DNA of 64,000 bases from CAYVQF01 sp964454015 (GCA_964454015.1 CAYVQF010000025.1:7385-71384), one strand, 5' to 3'; shown: positions 45,330 through 54,904, counted from the first letter of the stretch. Numbers and translations: made by a program. The notes: generated by a model not told the origin, from the sequence alone.

Positions 45330-46094
45330 ATGAGCTACGCATCCATGCCTTCATTCAGGGTCAATACCCTTCGCAGCGGTCGCGTTTCGGTTTTCGTGCT
45401 GTTGGGCCTGGTGCTTTTACTGGCGTCGGCCTGCAATCCCGTGTACTCGCCGCCGATGCGCACGACCCATTACGGTGCGCCGGGCCATGTGACACCGGGT
45501 CAGGGGCGCATTGGTGTGGCGGCGACCTCAGTGGGCTCCTTTGGACCGAGTTTCGACTGGCCCCTATCTGAGAACTGGCTCATCGAGGCCAGCGGTGATT
45601 TGCGATTCGATTACGATGGCGACTGGATGATGGGTGCCTTAGGGGCGCGCCATACCTTTCGCGACCTCTTTGGGGTGGATGCGACGCGGGTCAACGGTCT
45701 GCATGTGGATGTCGCCTTTGGTGTCGGGGTTGGGGTGGGAGGTGCCAGCGGGAATGAGGCGTGGGAAGGGGAAGACGGCTCGAGCTCCTATGGCTTCGTG
45801 AGTGACGGCAAGACGAACCTGGAGCGGACGGCGCTGGGTGGCTATGCCGAGGTGGGTCTGGGTTATAGGATGAGCGATCTGTTTTCGCCCTTTGTTCGGT
45901 CCCGCTTCCAGGTGTCCACGGCGGAGGGCTTGCCGGTGACGCTGTTCACCTCGGCGCTGGCGGGCATCGATTTTACGTTTGGCCCGGTGGCGTTGTACCT
46001 GGCGGGTGGGTTCGCGGGGTACGAGAATGAGGTGGATGGCAACTGGGGCTTCATGGCTGACGCCGGTTTGTCGCTTCGCTTCTCAGCCCACTAG
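45330..46094 (+). CDS. Lipoprotein with barrel-like C-terminal region
   Basis: A 254-residue exported protein with signal and lipobox LASAC (C35), then a Gly-rich, strongly alternating region (YGAPGHVTPGQGRIGVAATS; GGYAEVGLGYRMSDLF; AGLSLRFSAH end) typical of an outer-membrane beta-barrel. GAGGAG is eight bases before ATG 45330; earlier in-frame ATGs give a non-signal leader. No family name. It stands alone between the GlmU-like gene (219 bases upstream) and a converging YbjN-like gene 24 bases downstream. Confidence 0.7.
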   Translation: MSYASMPSFRVNTLRSGRVSVFVLLGLVLLLASACNPVYSPPMRTTHYGAPGHVTPGQGRIGVAATSVGSFGPSFDWPLSENWLIEASGDLRFDYDGDWMMGALGARHTFRDLFGVDATRVNGLHVDVAFGVGVGVGGASGNEAWEGEDGSSSYGFVSDGKTNLERTALGGYAEVGLGYRMSDLFSPFVRSRFQVSTAEGLPVTLFTSALAGIDFTFGPVALYLAGGFAGYENEVDGNWGFMADAGLSLRFSAH

Positions 46095-46118
46095 GGCTTG
46101 GCGGCGCGCGGGGGCGGG

Positions 46119-46514
46119 TCAGAGCAGGAAGGTGCTGAGCTCGGGTCTTTCCTGGAGGAGCTCGGAGTTGTCGCGGTTCCACATTTGGATGAAGTGCCCG
46201 AACTGGCTGCGCTCATAGTTCGAGGGGTGCCAGCATTCGATGCAGAGGTCCCCATCGGGGTCGGCGTAGAAGCGGGCGACGGCCGCGTTCTGGTTGAGGG
46301 CGTTGACGAAGCCAAGATACTGCAGGGGTTCGGTTTTGGCTTGATCCGAGCTTTTGAAGTAGACCGTGAAGAGGACGCCGCCCGCGAAGGGGCGCATGAT
46401 GAAGTTCACGCGCGCCGTGTGGCTGACGGCATAGCGTTGCTCCTCTTGTGGCTCGACGGCGTAGCCCAAGAATTCGAGATGAGTGCGGATACTCTCCAAG
46501 ACCAGATCTGACAC
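46119..46514 (-). CDS. YbjN-like / T3-chaperone-like fold protein
   Basis: A 131-residue cytoplasmic protein with the alternating helix-strand pattern of the YbjN/secretion-chaperone fold (N-terminal helix with LEFLGYAVE; FTVYFKSSD; FVNALNQNAAVARFYADPDG). GTG 46514 has AGGAGG six bases upstream. Divergent from the RarA fusion by about 160 bases and convergent with the lipoprotein gene. Function unknown; the fold call is moderate. Confidence 0.6.
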   Translation of the reverse strand: MSDLVLESIRTHLEFLGYAVEPQEEQRYAVSHTARVNFIMRPFAGGVLFTVYFKSSDQAKTEPLQYLGFVNALNQNAAVARFYADPDGDLCIECWHPSNYERSQFGHFIQMWNRDNSELLQERPELSTFLL

Positions 46515-46675
46515 AGCCTACCTCCTCTACGTCGTGGCCGTTTGGTCAGGTATAACAGCCTGCGGTGGAGGCGGCAAGCGAGGGCTGGCGACGCAGGTTG
46601 ACAGGGGGTGTGGGGGCAGGCTTTCATCGGTTAGGTCAAGGCCCGCCGGCAGGGGGGCCGTGAGTGGAGGTGGCT

Positions 46676-48904
46676 TTGAGCCTGTTCAGTTGGCCTGAGC
46701 GGAACAAGACGGAGGCGGGGGCGCCGCTGGCGGCACGGATGCGGCCACGGACCTTGCAGGACTTCGTGGGTCAGGGGCACATCTTGGCGCCAGGTCGTTT
46801 GTTGCGTCGCGCGATTGAGGCGGATCAGCTCTCGTCGGTGATCTTTTTTGGTCCTCCCGGGACGGGTAAGACTACCCTGGCGCGGATCATCGCCAACACG
46901 ACGCAGGCGCGGTTTTTGTCGCTGAACGCGGTGTTGGCGGGCATCAAGGACATCCGCGAGGCCATCGAGACGGCGCGGCGGGTGCGGGCCGAGCTGGATC
47001 AGCGCAGCATCTTGTTCATCGATGAGGTGCACCGCTTCAACAAGGCGCAGCAGGATGCGCTGTTGCCTTGGGTGGAGAACGGGACGGTGATCCTCATTGG
47101 GGCGACGACGGAGAACCCCTACTTCGAGGTGAACAAGGCGCTGGTGTCGCGCTCGCGCGTCTTCCAGTTGACCCCCTTGGAGGCGGAGGATTTGGTGCAG
47201 ATAGCGCATTTGGCGTTGCGCGATGTCGAACGCGGCCTGGGGGAGTTGGCGGTGACGGTGGATGCCGACGCCTTGGCCCATTTGGTGGACGTGGCCAATG
47301 GGGACGCGCGCGCCCTCCTCAACGCGTTGGAGCTGGCGGTGACGACGACGGCGCCGGATGCGGAGGATGGCTTGATCCGCGTCACCTTGGCCGTGGCGGA
47401 GGAGTCGATTCAACAGCGGGCGGTGCTCTACGACAAAGAGGGTGACGTCCACTTCGACACGATCAGCGCGTTCATCAAGAGCGTGCGTGGTTCCGATCCG
47501 GACGCGGCGCTCTATTGGTTGGCCAGGATGGTTCATGCTGGCGAGAGCCCGAGTTTCATTTTTCGTCGGCTGTTGATCCTCGCTGCAGAGGACGTTGGGT
47601 TAGCGGATCCGCAAGCCATTGCAGTGGTCCACGCTTGCGCCGACACCTACGACCGGATTGGGTTGCCCGAGGGTCGCTATCATCTGGCCCAGGCGACGCT
47701 TTATTTGGCGACGGCGCCGAAGTCCAATTCGACGATGGCCTTTTTTGACGCGCTGGCGGTGGTGGAGAAAGAGCAGGGGCACGAGATCCCGGCGCATCTT
47801 CAAGACGCGAACCGCGATGGTGCGGCCCTGGGGCATGGGGCGGGTTACCTCTATCCGCACGCCTATCGCGATCACTGGGTGGCGCAGCAGTATCTGCCGC
47901 GGGCCCTGCAGGGGCGGGTCTTCTACAAAGCGTCGGATCAGGGCTACGAGGCTGGGCTCCGAGAGGGAGTGGAGCGCCGCCGTGAAGCCGAGGTGGCGGC
48001 CATGGACGAGGGTCCCAACCCCATTTTCACAGCGTCGCCCCAGGACAAGCAGCTCGATGGGTGGTTGCAACGGACCATCGATGGCGGTGGCCAGCGGGCG
48101 GCCCGGGTGCGGGATGAGGTGTTCGCCATGGCCAAGGCGGCTCGCCATGATGTGATCCTCGATTTGGATGCGGCCTCGGGGCTGTTGACGTGGGAGGCGA
48201 TCCGGGCGGTGCCCGAGGGGGGCGTCTTTGCCATCGCCGAGGCGGCGCATTTGGAGAGCCTGCGCCGGGTGGCGGAGCGTGTCCCGAGCTTGCGTCGGCC
48301 GCACTTCGTGAGCGCGGCGCCCGAGGGCTTGCTGGCGACGCTGCAGCAGTGGTCGCTGCCACAGCGCTTCGACAGGATCATCGGTCGCAATGTGTTGTTG
48401 CGCTGTGGTGACAAGGCGGCCCTGCTGGGGGCCCTGCTGCGGCTGCTCGCGCCGGAGGGTCGCATCGTGTTGGCCGAGGCGGTGGCGCGGCGGGGGCCGC
48501 GGGTTTACCGCTGGGCCGAGGGCCTGGGGGGTGTGGCGCCCGAGCTGATGGCGAAGTGGGCAGCAGCGGAGGAGGCGATTTACGCCGATCCCGCCGATCC
48601 CGTGGTCAACTGGGAGCCCGAGACGCTGGCCGAGATGGCGCGCGCCCACGGTCTAGGGGTTCAGCTCCAGACTTTTGAGGTGGCGACGACCTTGACCCTG
48701 ACCCAGAGTCTCCTGACGCGGTGGTTGACGCGGGCGGGTGAGGTGCCATCGTACCTGGACAAGCTCGCCCGTGTCCTGACGGTGGAAGAGAGCGATAGGG
48801 TGGCGCAGATCGTGCGGCAGCATTTTGGCGGTAAAACCCTGCCGTGGGCGACGCAGATTGTGATTTTGGGTGCGTCGTTTGCCTCTGCTCGAGGCATCTC
48901 CTAG
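46676..48904 (+). CDS. rarA: RarA-type AAA ATPase fused to methyltransferase-like domain
   Basis: A 742-residue protein. Residues 1-430 are RarA/MgsA (replication-fork and recombination ATPase): MRPRTLQDFVGQ, Walker A GPPGTGKTT (59-67), Walker B ILFIDEVHRFNKAQQ, sensor IGATTENPYFEVN, and the tetramerisation region KSVRGSDPDAALYWLARM. Residues about 480-742 look like a SAM-dependent methyltransferase (VILDLDAASGLLTWEA as motif I, then FDRIIGRNVLLRCGDKAALL and GRIVLAEAVAR). A RarA-unknown-domain fusion is known in cyanobacteria; here the partner resembles the same general fold. TTG 46676 has GGAGG five bases upstream and gives the family start SLFSWPE; GTG 46664 is an alternative. Substrate of the methyltransferase part is unknown. 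Confidence 0.88.
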   Translation: MSLFSWPERNKTEAGAPLAARMRPRTLQDFVGQGHILAPGRLLRRAIEADQLSSVIFFGPPGTGKTTLARIIANTTQARFLSLNAVLAGIKDIREAIETARRVRAELDQRSILFIDEVHRFNKAQQDALLPWVENGTVILIGATTENPYFEVNKALVSRSRVFQLTPLEAEDLVQIAHLALRDVERGLGELAVTVDADALAHLVDVANGDARALLNALELAVTTTAPDAEDGLIRVTLAVAEESIQQRAVLYDKEGDVHFDTISAFIKSVRGSDPDAALYWLARMVHAGESPSFIFRRLLILAAEDVGLADPQAIAVVHACADTYDRIGLPEGRYHLAQATLYLATAPKSNSTMAFFDALAVVEKEQGHEIPAHLQDANRDGAALGHGAGYLYPHAYRDHWVAQQYLPRALQGRVFYKASDQGYEAGLREGVERRREAEVAAMDEGPNPIFTASPQDKQLDGWLQRTIDGGGQRAARVRDEVFAMAKAARHDVILDLDAASGLLTWEAIRAVPEGGVFAIAEAAHLESLRRVAERVPSLRRPHFVSAAPEGLLATLQQWSLPQRFDRIIGRNVLLRCGDKAALLGALLRLLAPEGRIVLAEAVARRGPRVYRWAEGLGGVAPELMAKWAAAEEAIYADPADPVVNWEPETLAEMARAHGLGVQLQTFEVATTLTLTQSLLTRWLTRAGEVPSYLDKLARVLTVEESDRVAQIVRQHFGGKTLPWATQIVILGASFASARGIS

Positions 48905-48956
48905 GCTGCGGGAGAGCAGTGTGGGGCTCCCAGGGTTGATGAAGGGGAGGGGCGCG

Positions 48957-49259
48957 ATGGCGAATCAAGATGGGATGCGGGCAGGCGAAGCGGTCATGGC
49001 GCGGGCACGGCACATCCGGCACGGGGGTTATGTCTTTTTCGGCGGGCTGGTGCTGTGGCTGGTGATCTCACTGATCGGCAGCGTTGGCCCTGCGTTGTCC
49101 ACGGGAGAAGCTCGGGATCCCTTTACCAACCTCACCTTTTCGTCGGTGCAGGAGGCCTGCGGCGCGTGGGAACGCGAGCTCAACCTTCGCCACGAGGAGG
49201 CGCCCCTGAGCCAAGTGCAGCGTCGCGCTTGGCAGCGGCGGTGCGAGCGGGTGCGCTAA
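48957..49259 (+). CDS. Small single-pass membrane protein
   Basis: A 100-residue protein with one membrane helix (YVFFGGLVLWLVISLIGSV) after an Arg/His-rich head (ARARHIRHGG), then a short hydrophilic tail with Cys residues. ATG 48957 follows GGGGAGG at six bases; ATG 48939 is possible. It lies 52 bases after the RarA fusion. Its TAA stop shares bases with the TAG of the converging rtcB gene. Family unknown. Confidence 0.55.
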   Translation: MANQDGMRAGEAVMARARHIRHGGYVFFGGLVLWLVISLIGSVGPALSTGEARDPFTNLTFSSVQEACGAWERELNLRHEEAPLSQVQRRAWQRRCERVR

Positions 49260-50710
49260 CCTTTGACGACGCCCAGGGGGCGCAGCCTGACGACGCGGCG
49301 GGCGATGCCTGCCGCTTCGACGACGTCGACGACGTGGGCGACGTCTTTGTAGGCCGCGGGCATCTCTTCGGCCAGAGTCTTGTGGCTATAGGCGCGCACG
49401 GTGACGCCTCGCGCGCTGAGCTCCTCGGTGATCTTTCGTCCTTTGGCAGCTTTGAGAGCGGCGCTGCGCGAGAGCAAGCGGCCAGCGCCGTGACAGCAGG
49501 AGGTGAAGGTCTCTGTCGCCGCGGCGGCGCAGCCGGCCAAGACGTAGGAGTAGCGGCCCATGTCTCCGGGCACGAGGACTGGCTGGCCCGTCGTGGCATA
49601 GCCAGGCGGCAGCTCAGGATGGTGCGGGGGGAGGGCCCGGGTAGCGCCTTTGCGGTGGACACAGAGGCGACGGCTGGCGCCGTCGACGAGGTGGCGCTCC
49701 ATTTTGGCGATGTTGTGGGCGACGTCGTAGACCAGATCGACCTTGACGCTAGGGCCGAGGACGTCGCTGCAGGCCTGGCGCACCTGGTGGGTGATGACCT
49801 GGCGGTTGGCGAAGGCGAAGTTGGCCGCGGCGGTCATGGTGGCGAGGTAGGCGCGCCCCTCTGGGCTGCCCAGGGGGGCGCAGCAGAGCTGTCGGTCTGG
49901 CAGGGTGATGGCGTAACGGGATGCGGCCTTGATCATGGTGGCGAGGTGATCGTCACAGACCTGATAGCCCAGGCCGCGGCTGCCCGTGTGGATGAAGATC
50001 GTCAGGGTGTCCATGGCCAGGCCAAAGGACTGGGCGGTCGCAGCATCGAAGACCGCGTCGACCCAGCCGATCTCGCAGAAGTGGTTGCCACTGCCCAGGG
50101 TGCCGAGCTGATCTCTGCCGCGTTCATAGGCGCGCTTGGAAGGGATTTGGGGATCGGCGCCCGGGAGGGTGCCCCTGCTCTCACAGTGATCGAGGTCTGC
50201 CGCTTCACCCATGCCTTGGGCCACGGCCCAGGCCGCTCCCTGGACCATGACTTGGCTGAGGGCTTTGGGGCCCAGGGTGAGGTCGCGGCGGGCCGAGCCG
50301 ACGCCGCTGGGGACGTGGGCGTAGAGGGCGTCGAGGAGAGCGCCGAGCAAGGCGGGGTCTTGGTTGAGCTGGGTTCGTGTCAGGGAGGTGCGCAGGAGGC
50401 GGACGCCGCAGTTGATGTCGTAGCCGACGCCGCCCGGGGAGATGACGCCGTCGTCGGCGTCAAAGGCGGCGACGCCGCCGATGGGGAAACCGTAACCCCA
50501 ATGGATGTCGGGCATGGCCATTGCCGAGCCAACGATACCGGGCAAATGGGCGACATTGGCCACTTGATCCAGGCAGGGATCTTGGCGCATGGCTTCCATC
50601 ATGGCGGCGTTGGCAAAGATGAGGCCATCGGTGCGCATGGCGCCGCGCTTGGCGATGCGCCAGCGGCAATCATCGATGGGCTCGGCGCTGTATTTGGCGC
50701 GTTCGGGCAT
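49256..50710 (-). CDS. rtcB: RNA-splicing ligase RtcB
   Basis: A 484-residue RtcB, which joins 2',3'-cyclic-phosphate or 3'-phosphate ends to 5'-OH ends using GTP and manganese. Hallmarks: DIHWGYGFPIGGVAAFD, GGVGYDINCGVR with the metal Cys, GSGNHFCEI, HTGSRGLGY, and SCCHGAGRLLSR for the GMP-binding His region. Length is normal for the long RtcB class. The archease gene lies 93 bases upstream on the same strand, a recognised partner that speeds multiple turnover. The stop codon overlaps that of the converging membrane protein gene. Confidence 0.95.
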   Translation of the reverse strand: MPERAKYSAEPIDDCRWRIAKRGAMRTDGLIFANAAMMEAMRQDPCLDQVANVAHLPGIVGSAMAMPDIHWGYGFPIGGVAAFDADDGVISPGGVGYDINCGVRLLRTSLTRTQLNQDPALLGALLDALYAHVPSGVGSARRDLTLGPKALSQVMVQGAAWAVAQGMGEAADLDHCESRGTLPGADPQIPSKRAYERGRDQLGTLGSGNHFCEIGWVDAVFDAATAQSFGLAMDTLTIFIHTGSRGLGYQVCDDHLATMIKAASRYAITLPDRQLCCAPLGSPEGRAYLATMTAAANFAFANRQVITHQVRQACSDVLGPSVKVDLVYDVAHNIAKMERHLVDGASRRLCVHRKGATRALPPHHPELPPGYATTGQPVLVPGDMGRYSYVLAGCAAAATETFTSCCHGAGRLLSRSAALKAAKGRKITEELSARGVTVRAYSHKTLAEEMPAAYKDVAHVVDVVEAAGIARRVVRLRPLGVVKG

Positions 50711-50803
50711 GGGTGTCTCTCGGGGTTGGGCGGCCTTTGGGTCTGGGCCGCGGAAGCGGTCGTTGGCTGGTCTTGGGGCTTCGGGTGGACGGGGGTCTTG
50801 GGT

Positions 50804-51244
50804 TCACAGGTCGAAAAAGACCCGCCCTCGCCATTTGTCAGCAGGCGCCGCATCCTCTGGAGGGAGGACTTGGACCCGGTGATAGGTGACGGCTTTGACT
50901 TCGGTCAAGTCCAAGTCGAGGTCGCGGGGTAGGGGATGAGCGGCGCCGTCGACCTCGGCCTGCCATCCAGAGGCGTCGCGGTGGACGACTATCGCGAGGG
51001 GCCCAGCGAGGTAGTGGCCGTCGATGCACCACCTGGCGAGGGCTTCGGCGAGGAGGCGGACCAAGAGGTCCTCCAGGTCGAGGCCGCTGCAGGTCCAGCG
51101 TTGGCTCTGGGTCCCAGGCGGCAGGGGTGGTGTACCGATGAGGTGGAAGAGGCCTTTGATGGCATCGGCCAAGAGCAGCTCGAGGCTGTCTCCCTCGAGG
51201 TCGAGGCCGACATCGGCGGTGTGTTCGATCACGGTGTAAGGCAT
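50804..51244 (-). CDS. Archease, activator of RtcB
   Basis: A 146-residue archease with the signature IEHTADVGLDLEG (metal-binding acidic residues E7, D11) and a C-terminal TYHRVQVLP segment. Archeases assist RtcB guanylylation. It lies directly upstream of rtcB and 58 bases downstream of the fumC stop, all on the minus strand, so transcription from the fumC promoter is possible. No strong ribosome-binding site was seen at ATG 51244. Confidence 0.92.
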   Translation of the reverse strand: MPYTVIEHTADVGLDLEGDSLELLLADAIKGLFHLIGTPPLPPGTQSQRWTCSGLDLEDLLVRLLAEALARWCIDGHYLAGPLAIVVHRDASGWQAEVDGAAHPLPRDLDLDLTEVKAVTYHRVQVLPPEDAAPADKWRGRVFFDL

Positions 51245-51302
51245 GGTGGTAATGAGTCAGATGTGGGTGTTGCTGCGCCCCTGACGCCGCGGGCGCTGTG
51301 GC

Positions 51303-52703
51303 TCAGGTGTGGCGGCGCGGCCCAGTCTGGCGCATGGGATCGAGGGCTTGGTCGATCTGCTCGCGGGAGACCAGGTTGGCCTCGTAGGCCAGCTCGCGCA
51401 CGGTGCGGCCCGAGGTCCAGGCTTCTTTGGCGATCTGGGCGGCGGCGTCGTAGCCGATGACCGGGGCCAGGGCGGTGACCATGGAGAGGGACTGTTCGAT
51501 GAAGGCCATGGCGCGCTCGGGGTTGGCCGTGAGCCCGGTGACGCAGAAGCGGACGAAGGCGTCCGCTGCGGCGGCCAGGATGGCGATGGATTCGAGGAGG
51601 TTGGAGGCGAGCATGGGCATCATGACGTTGAGCTCGAAGTTGCCGTGTTGCCCGCCGATGGTGATGGCCAAATCGTTGCCGGTGATCTGGGCACAGACCA
51701 TCATCATGGCCTCGGGCAGCACGGGATTGACCTTGCCGGGCATGATGGATGAGCCAGGTTGCTGGGAAGGCAGGGTGATTTCGCCGATGCCACAGCGGGG
51801 ACCACTGGAGAGCCAGCGGAGGTCGTTGGCGATTTTCATCAAGCTGGTCGCGACGGTCTTGAGTTGGCCGCTGAGGGCCACGGCGGCGTCGCGGGCGGCG
51901 AGGGCTTCGAAGAGGTTGGGCGCCTGGACGAAGGGGAGTTGGGTCAGGGCGGCGACGTGGGCGATGACTTGGTCGGCGAAGCCGGGCGGGGCGTTGAGCC
52001 CTGTGCCCACGGCGGTGCCGCCGAGGGCGAGCTCGGCCAGGTGGGGGGTGGCGCCTTCGATGCGGTGGATGCCATTGGCGATCTGCGCGGCGTAGCCACT
52101 GAACTCTTGGCCAAGGCGGATGGGGACGGCGTCCATGAGGTGGGTGCGGCCAATTTTGATGACGTGATCGAAGGCCATCGCCTTTTCATCGAGTGCGGCG
52201 TGGAGCTTGCGCAAGGCCGGCAGGAGCTGGTGGGTCACCGCTTCGAGGACGGCGATGTGGATGGCCGTGGGGATGATGTCATTGCTGGACTGGCCCATGT
52301 TGACATGGTCGTTGGGGTGGACGGGCTTCTTGCTGCCGACCTCGCCGCCGAGGCGGGCGATGGCGCGGTTGGCGATGACCTCGTTGGCGTTCATGTTGGT
52401 CGAGGTACCCGAGCCGGTCTGAAAGATGTCGACGACGAAGTGGTCGTCGAGCTCGCCGTCGATGACTTCTTGGGCGGCGGCGAGGATGGCGTCAGCGAGT
52501 TCCAGCGGGAGGCGGCCCGCGTCGCGGTTGACTTGGGCGGCGCAGTATTTCAGGAGTCCCATGGCGCGGATGAAGCCTCGGGGGAAGCGGCGGGTCGAGA
52601 TGGGGAAGTTGTCGACGGCGCGTTGGGTCTGGGCGCCGAAGTAGGCGTCCTGGGGTACGAGGACTTGGCCGAGGGAATCGCTTTCGGTGCGAAAGGTGGA
52701 CAT
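51303..52703 (-). CDS. fumC: Fumarate hydratase class II
   Basis: A 466-residue class II (iron-independent) fumarase, converting fumarate to malate in the citric acid cycle. Features: TGSGTSTNMNANEVIANRA, SSNDIIPTA, and the superfamily signature GSSIMPGKVNP. ATG 52703 has GGAGG five bases upstream; an earlier in-frame ATG at 52829 would add 42 unlikely residues. It is followed by archease and rtcB. Confidence 0.95.
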   Translation of the reverse strand: MSTFRTESDSLGQVLVPQDAYFGAQTQRAVDNFPISTRRFPRGFIRAMGLLKYCAAQVNRDAGRLPLELADAILAAAQEVIDGELDDHFVVDIFQTGSGTSTNMNANEVIANRAIARLGGEVGSKKPVHPNDHVNMGQSSNDIIPTAIHIAVLEAVTHQLLPALRKLHAALDEKAMAFDHVIKIGRTHLMDAVPIRLGQEFSGYAAQIANGIHRIEGATPHLAELALGGTAVGTGLNAPPGFADQVIAHVAALTQLPFVQAPNLFEALAARDAAVALSGQLKTVATSLMKIANDLRWLSSGPRCGIGEITLPSQQPGSSIMPGKVNPVLPEAMMMVCAQITGNDLAITIGGQHGNFELNVMMPMLASNLLESIAILAAAADAFVRFCVTGLTANPERAMAFIEQSLSMVTALAPVIGYDAAAQIAKEAWTSGRTVRELAYEANLVSREQIDQALDPMRQTGPRRHT

Positions 52704-52877
52704 GCTGACCTCCAGAGGTGACGCGCTGGGGAGCCCCCAGGGCAGAGAACGCGCGATGGATGGCAAGGTAAGTAGGGGCCGTTGCCGTGGCAACAGCGAA
52801 GGTGTGTGGGGACAGTGTAGCAGTGTCACTGGCGAGTTGCGACGGTCGCGGCGGCTGGGCGCGATGGCGTTGGCTCC

Positions 52878-53771
52878 TCAGGGGCCGTGGGGGTCACGGG
52901 GCGGGGCGAGGGGATCGAGGCGGAGCAGATGGGCGTGGTGGGTGGGGCCCGCGGCGGTGATGGCGACGAGGTGTTCCTGGCGATCGCCAAAGAGGATGAG
53001 GTCGGCGATGGGGTGGCGTGGGTGGTCGAAGTCGAGGGGCTCGGGGTGGGGCGCGGCGCGGCGCCATTGCCACAGGGGTTGGGGTTGGCCAGGGGTGATG
53101 GCTTGTCCCAGGAGGGTGCCGTCGCGGCTGATGGCCCAAGCGCGGTGGCGTTGAGAGGGTTGGCTGCGGTCGTCGATGAGCCAGCGCCCGTGTTGGCGGC
53201 CAGCGGTGGTGAGGCGGCGTCCCTGGTGGGTGGTGGCGGCCCAGTGGCGCCAGGCGGGGTCGACGACGAAGGCGTCGGGTGGCGCCCCGAGGACGAGGTT
53301 GTCGACCTGGTGGCCGTTGCGGAGGTCGTAGAAGGCCAGTCCGTTGGGGGCGGGCAGGGCGAGGTGGGCGCCGTCTGGGGCGAGGGCCCATTGCTGGTGG
53401 GAGGGGATGCCTTGGGGAAGGCGCAACGCCACTTGGAGGTGGCTCCCAGAGCAGGTGGTGATGGCCGCCATGGTGGCGATGAGGAGGGATTGGTCGGGGA
53501 GGAAGGCGGCAGCGGTGGCGAAGTCGACCGGGAGGGGCGTGGGGTTGGGCGTTGAGCTGAGTTCGACGTGCCAAGTGTCGGCGCCGGTGGAGACGATGGC
53601 GCGGCTGGCGTCGGCGCTGACGGCGTGCAGGGCGGTGATGGCTTTCAGCGTTGGCGGCAAGGGGATGGCGGTGACGCTGCCGTCGCGGAAGTCGAGGCTT
53701 TGGAGGGCGGTGTCGAGGAGGAAGAGGGTGTGCGGTGGGTTGCAGGCCCAGGTGTGGCAGGGGATGCGCAT
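52878..53771 (-). CDS. Beta-propeller-like hypothetical protein
   Basis: A 297-residue protein of repeated short strand motifs with Trp-Ala-x-Ser/Pro-Asp-Gly patterns (QWALAPDGAHLALP; RAWAISRDGTLLGQA) reminiscent of WD40 or YVTN-type propellers. No signal peptide. It starts one base after the stop of the upstream MepA gene, so the two are co-transcribed. No family name. A possible partner or regulator of the endopeptidase. Confidence 0.6.
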   Translation of the reverse strand: MRIPCHTWACNPPHTLFLLDTALQSLDFRDGSVTAIPLPPTLKAITALHAVSADASRAIVSTGADTWHVELSSTPNPTPLPVDFATAAAFLPDQSLLIATMAAITTCSGSHLQVALRLPQGIPSHQQWALAPDGAHLALPAPNGLAFYDLRNGHQVDNLVLGAPPDAFVVDPAWRHWAATTHQGRRLTTAGRQHGRWLIDDRSQPSQRHRAWAISRDGTLLGQAITPGQPQPLWQWRRAAPHPEPLDFDHPRHPIADLILFGDRQEHLVAITAAGPTHHAHLLRLDPLAPPRDPHGP

Positions 53772-53772
53772 G

Positions 53773-54735
53773 TCAGCGGCGGCAGCGGTGGTCGCCAGGC
53801 GGGCAAGTGAAGCGGACGTGCATGTGTTGACTGTGACCTGGCCAGTGACGGATGAGGGCGTGGCTTTTGTTGCGTTGGGGAAAGATCTGGTCGAGCTCCT
53901 CGGGGCTGAGGTGAGCGGCGGCGGCTTTTTTGATGGCGGGGAGGAGGCGGCGGTCGGTGTAGATGGCTTCGACGTGGCCGGTGTCGAGCATGGCGTGCAT
54001 GAGGCACCAGGTGCGTTCGGCGTCGAAGTGCTTGGTGGAGACTTTGACCCAGTCGTAGTGCATGATGGATTCGTCTGGGGCGAAGTAGCCGAGGTCGATG
54101 TCGCGGCCGCTGGTGTGGGAGCGATGTGGCTTGGCGCGTCCGCCGTTGCGTTTGGAGAGGTTGCCGACGCGGATGTCTTGGGAGCCTGGGCAGTGTTGGT
54201 TGAAGTGGGTGAAGGCGGTGGTGAGGGCGTGGATGGTGTGGGCCGTGGCCCAGTAGAGGCGGCGGTTGTCGCGCAGGCGCCAGCCCTCTCCTTCGGGGAA
54301 GGGGACGGCGTTGAGGAGGCGCCCGCTCTGCGGGCGGCCGATGGAGCGGGAGGGCTTGTCGGGGTCGAAGGCGTAGACCAGGAGGCGTGTGTGGGCGGGG
54401 ACGTGGTCGCCGTAGGAGAATGTGGGGTTGAGGGCGATGAGGTCGCCGCTGCGCAGGCCCCAGAGTGAGGCGATCTGCTCGATGGTGGCGGCCTCGCCGA
54501 CGGTCCAGTGGACCTGCTGGGGGTGGAGGGAGGCAGGGCTGGGCTCGGCCGGCGCTAGGGTGGCCCGGGCCCCATCACAGAGGGAGTAGGTGGCCGCGGC
54601 GAGCTGGATGCTGAGGCTGGCGAAGTTGGGTCCGAGGGGGAGGGCGCTGGCGACGTTGAGGGAGAAGGTCGTGCAGAGCGCAAGAGCGGCGGCGCAGGCG
54701 ATGGCGCGGCCGCAGCGGCGGTCGTGGGTTGACAT
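53773..54735 (-). CDS. LysM-containing MepA-like murein endopeptidase
   Basis: A 320-residue exported protein. Signal peptide (CAAALALCTTFSLNVASA). A LysM-like segment (IEQIASLWGLRSGDLIALNP) at about 75-125 should bind peptidoglycan. The C-terminal half matches penicillin-insensitive murein endopeptidase MepA (M74): HRSHTSGRDIDLGY and GHSQHMHVRF supply the zinc histidines and aspartate. It cleaves D-Ala-mDAP crosslinks in the periplasm. ATG 54735 has GAGGGA six bases upstream; the same frame runs upstream to 55212 but that portion is unlike protein. Followed at once by a propeller-like gene. Confidence 0.85.
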   Translation of the reverse strand: MSTHDRRCGRAIACAAALALCTTFSLNVASALPLGPNFASLSIQLAAATYSLCDGARATLAPAEPSPASLHPQQVHWTVGEAATIEQIASLWGLRSGDLIALNPTFSYGDHVPAHTRLLVYAFDPDKPSRSIGRPQSGRLLNAVPFPEGEGWRLRDNRRLYWATAHTIHALTTAFTHFNQHCPGSQDIRVGNLSKRNGGRAKPHRSHTSGRDIDLGYFAPDESIMHYDWVKVSTKHFDAERTWCLMHAMLDTGHVEAIYTDRRLLPAIKKAAAAHLSPEELDQIFPQRNKSHALIRHWPGHSQHMHVRFTCPPGDHRCRR

Positions 54736-54904
54736 GAGTTCCCTCGGTGAAGGCAGCGCGCCGCAGGGGGCGGCGAGCTTGGCCATGGTGGCCAATGGCC
54801 GCCCCCTTGTCAATGCGGGCCCAGGGCTGGCGCAGGGGAGGGGGCGCGGTGGCGGCGCGCTCGAGCGCGCGGCGTGGGCGGCGGAGCGAGGGCCGCTGGG
54901 GCGC

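Noticed and set aside
49055..50932. A 625-codon plus-strand frame opposite rtcB
   Set aside because: Shadow of rtcB.
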